Shown piece after piece: positions 62,097 to 64,000 of a DNA stretch of 64,000 bases (the first letter of the stretch is position 1; every line of letters starts with the position of its first letter). Both the position numbers and the translations under genes were made by a program. Below the pieces are notes generated by a model. It saw only the letters and a program-made list of their open reading frames with translations, was not told the origin of the DNA and did no database searches. Origin of the DNA: Peteryoungia aggregata LMG 23059 (GTDB lineage: Bacteria; Pseudomonadota; Alphaproteobacteria; Rhizobiales; Rhizobiaceae); assembly GCF_030814435.1 (NCBI RefSeq), contig NZ_JAUSUW010000001.1, positions 434,001 through 498,000 on the forward strand, written 5' to 3'.

Positions 62097-63176
62097 TTAC
62101 GTTTCAAAGACATGCGCACCGGCCGGATCGAACAGGATGTCGACAGCCGCCATCGGTCCGAGATCGTGCAGCAAAGGGTGTCCGAACGGCAGGCGCACTG
62201 ACACAGAACCGCCTTCCGAGAGATCAACCAGGATGTCGGTGTTGTTGCCGAGGAACGTCATGTCCCGAATGGTCCCGTTCAGATGCCGTCCATCACCGCT
62301 GCCCTTGCGCAATTCGATGCGTTCGGGCCGCAGAAGCAACGCCCCCCGGCTTCCCTTCGAAGCACCATGCAGCGGCACGCCCGCCACTTCCACGCCGCCC
62401 TGCAGACGAAGCCTTGCCGAGCTCCCCTGCACCTCAACGACGTCGGCATCGACGAAATTCGAGTCGCCGATGAAGCCCGCAACGAACCGCGTCGCGGGTT
62501 CTGCATAGAGCGTCTGTCCTGAACCGATCTGGTCGATGCGGCCATGGCTGAACACCGCGATCCGGTCGGAGAGGCGGAGTGCCTCCTCCTGGTCATGTGT
62601 CACGTAAAGAATGGTCACACCGGTTTCCCGATGAATGCGGCGGATCTCGAACTGGATCTCTTCGCGCAGCTTCTTGTCGAGCGCCGAGAGCGGCTCGTCC
62701 ATCAGCAGCACCGGTGGATCGTAGATCAGCGCCCGCGCGAGTGCCACGCGCTGCTGCTGCCCACCCGACATCAGGGCCGGCTTGCGGTCCTCGAATCCTT
62801 CCAGCCGCACCAGGCGCAGGGCCTCCTTCACCTTGCGCTCAACCTCGGCCTTCGGCATGCGGCGGATGCGCAAGGGAAAGGCGACGTTCTCGCCCACCGT
62901 CAGATGCGGAAACAGCGTATAGCGCTGGAACACCATACCAATATTGCGTTTGTGAGATGGCGTATCCAGAAGGCTTGCGCCATCGACCCGGATGTCTCCG
63001 GCAGTCGGATGTTCGAAGCCCGCCAGCATGTAGAGCGTCGTTGACTTGCCAGACCCCGAGGGTCCGAGAAAGGTCATGAACTCGCCCTTCTTGATATCGA
63101 GCGTGACATCCTTGACCGCAGTGATCGGACCATAATCCTTGCGGATATCGCGGATCTCGATGAAAGCTGACGTCAT
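62097..63176 (-). CDS. ABC transporter ATP-binding protein (PotA-like, polyamine/iron type)
   Basis: ATPase of 359 aa. Walker A is GPSGSGKST (about residues 38-46), the signature is MSGGQQQRVALARAL, Walker B is VLLMDEPLSALD, and the H-loop is YVTHDQEEAL. A C-terminal TOBE domain includes LLLRPERIELR. It overlaps the permease gene by 4 bases. Family members import spermidine/putrescine, and less often opines or other amines; the solute-binding protein is outside the window, so the substrate is unknown. Confidence 0.93.
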   Translation of the reverse strand: MTSAFIEIRDIRKDYGPITAVKDVTLDIKKGEFMTFLGPSGSGKSTTLYMLAGFEHPTAGDIRVDGASLLDTPSHKRNIGMVFQRYTLFPHLTVGENVAFPLRIRRMPKAEVERKVKEALRLVRLEGFEDRKPALMSGGQQQRVALARALIYDPPVLLMDEPLSALDKKLREEIQFEIRRIHRETGVTILYVTHDQEEALRLSDRIAVFSHGRIDQIGSGQTLYAEPATRFVAGFIGDSNFVDADVVEVQGSSARLRLQGGVEVAGVPLHGASKGSRGALLLRPERIELRKGSGDGRHLNGTIRDMTFLGNNTDILVDLSEGGSVSVRLPFGHPLLHDLGPMAAVDILFDPAGAHVFET

Positions 63177-63973
63177 GTTTTTCGTCCCTTGCGGAGCACG
63201 GCCGCGATAATCATCAAAAGGAGCGTGAAGAGGATCAGAAGCGTGGAGGCGGCAGCGATAACCGGCGTCAGATCCTGGCGCAGCGTCGTCCAGATTTTCA
63301 CCGGCAAAGTCTGAAGTGTCGGGCTGGCCATGAAGATCGCCAGCACCACCTCGTCCCAGGAGGCGAGAAAGGAGAAGACTGCCGCCCCGAAGATTCCGTG
63401 GCTGATCGCCGGAACCGTAACTCTCAGCCGCGCCTCCCAGGGGCTTGCACCACACAGGATCGCCGCGTCCTCAATAGACTTGTCGAAACCCTCGAGCGCA
63501 CTGCCGATCGAGATGATCGAAAACGGCAGGGCAACGAGGAGATGGGCGATGATGAATCCAGGCAGGGTGCCGGCCAGCCCGATCTTCAGGAAAAAGGCGT
63601 AGAGCGCCACTGCAAGCACCACGACCGGAAGGATCATCGGCGTGAGGAACAGCGCTCGCATCAGCTCCTTGCCCACAAAGCTGCCCCGGTTGAGGCTGAA
63701 GGCGGCGAGAAACCCGATGACAACGGAGAGCACTGTAACGATCGCCGCGATCTGCAGGCTGGTAAGCGCCGATTGCAGCCATCGGGGATCCGAGAACAGC
63801 TCGATATACCAACGCATCGTCCAGGACGGCGGCGGGAAAATGAGCCATTGCGAGGAGCCGAAAGAGAGCGCGGCAATGAAGAAGATCGGCAGCACGAGGA
63901 AAAGACACACGAGTGTGGTCACGCCGATGAGCAACCACTTCCAGGCACCGAGCTTGTCATAGTCGAGCAGCAT
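63173..63973 (-). CDS. ABC transporter permease (PotC-like)
   Basis: Inner-membrane permease, 266 aa, with six helices and the EAA loop in EDAAILCGASPWEARLRVTVPAI. It belongs to the spermidine/putrescine PotC group. The ATG at 63973 is preceded by GAGGAGG. Just upstream, the last 15 bases of the window read on the minus strand as RRIG followed by TGA (63986-64000). This is probably the end of the partner permease (PotB-like), too short to annotate on its own. Confidence 0.93.
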   Translation of the reverse strand: MLLDYDKLGAWKWLLIGVTTLVCLFLVLPIFFIAALSFGSSQWLIFPPPSWTMRWYIELFSDPRWLQSALTSLQIAAIVTVLSVVIGFLAAFSLNRGSFVGKELMRALFLTPMILPVVVLAVALYAFFLKIGLAGTLPGFIIAHLLVALPFSIISIGSALEGFDKSIEDAAILCGASPWEARLRVTVPAISHGIFGAAVFSFLASWDEVVLAIFMASPTLQTLPVKIWTTLRQDLTPVIAAASTLLILFTLLLMIIAAVLRKGRKT

Positions 63974-64000
63974 GGTGGCGCCTCCTCAGCCGATCCGGCG

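Overview
The window is a photosynthesis gene cluster (PGC, about 1-40.7 kb) of an aerobic anoxygenic phototrophic alphaproteobacterium, followed by two catabolic modules. The gene set (bacteriochlorophyll a, type-2 reaction centre with tetraheme PufC, LH1, acyclic carotenoid genes), the high GC content and the accessory modules (Agrobacterium-type sulfoquinovose monooxygenase genes, soxBDAG/glxBCD/gmaS) point to Hyphomicrobiales, probably Rhizobiaceae or a close relative. The family assignment is inference; no rRNA or other marker gene is present.

Layout. (1) 1-13.6 kb: crtC and crtD on the minus strand, divergent from the crtEF-bchCXYZ-pufQBALMC run on the plus strand, which ends in a strong terminator. 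(2) 13.8-30.1 kb: one long minus-strand run reading bchF-N-B-H-L-M-lhaA-puhA-B-C-orf101-acsF-puhE-hemA-idi, with most genes overlapping by 4 bases. It covers Mg chelation, O2-dependent ring closure, dark protochlorophyllide reduction, reaction-centre H subunit assembly and precursor supply (ALA, IPP/DMAPP). (3) 30.3-40.7 kb: an aerR/ppaA-like gene and ppsR, then bchG-bch2-bchP-orf100, tspO on the minus strand, cytochrome c2, dxs, and a second B12-domain antirepressor-like gene. PpsR-type operators (TGT-N12-ACA) can be read upstream of crtD/crtE, bchC, bchF/aerR, bchG and dxs; several are arranged as pairs 8 bp apart. crtA, crtI, crtB, bchI, bchD, pucBA, bchE and bchJ are not in the window.

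(4) 40.8-49.6 kb: a sulfonate-sugar module. It has a Gfo/Idh-type enzyme and a GntR regulator on the minus strand, and on the plus strand an SsuD-like monooxygenase, aldo/keto reductase and flavin reductase (SmoC, SmoB and SmoA-like), a TRAP transporter (DctQMP) and a YeiH-family exporter. I read it as a sulfoquinovose (plant and cyanobacterial sulfolipid head group) pathway in which a TRAP transporter takes the place of the ABC importer, and an NAD-dependent glycosidase of the Gfo/Idh fold may take the place of the usual GH31 sulfoquinovosidase. This is the most interesting part of the window.

(5) 49.7-62 kb: an N-methylglutamate pathway. soxBDAG-type N-methylglutamate dehydrogenase (minus strand) is divergent from a GlxA-type regulator, an XRE-cupin regulator, the glxBCD-type N-methylglutamate synthase, a gmaS-type glutamine synthetase and purU. 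Together they would convert methylamine to ammonium and C1 units. (6) 62.1-64 kb: part of a polyamine-type ABC transporter (ATPase and inner-membrane permease), running off the right end.
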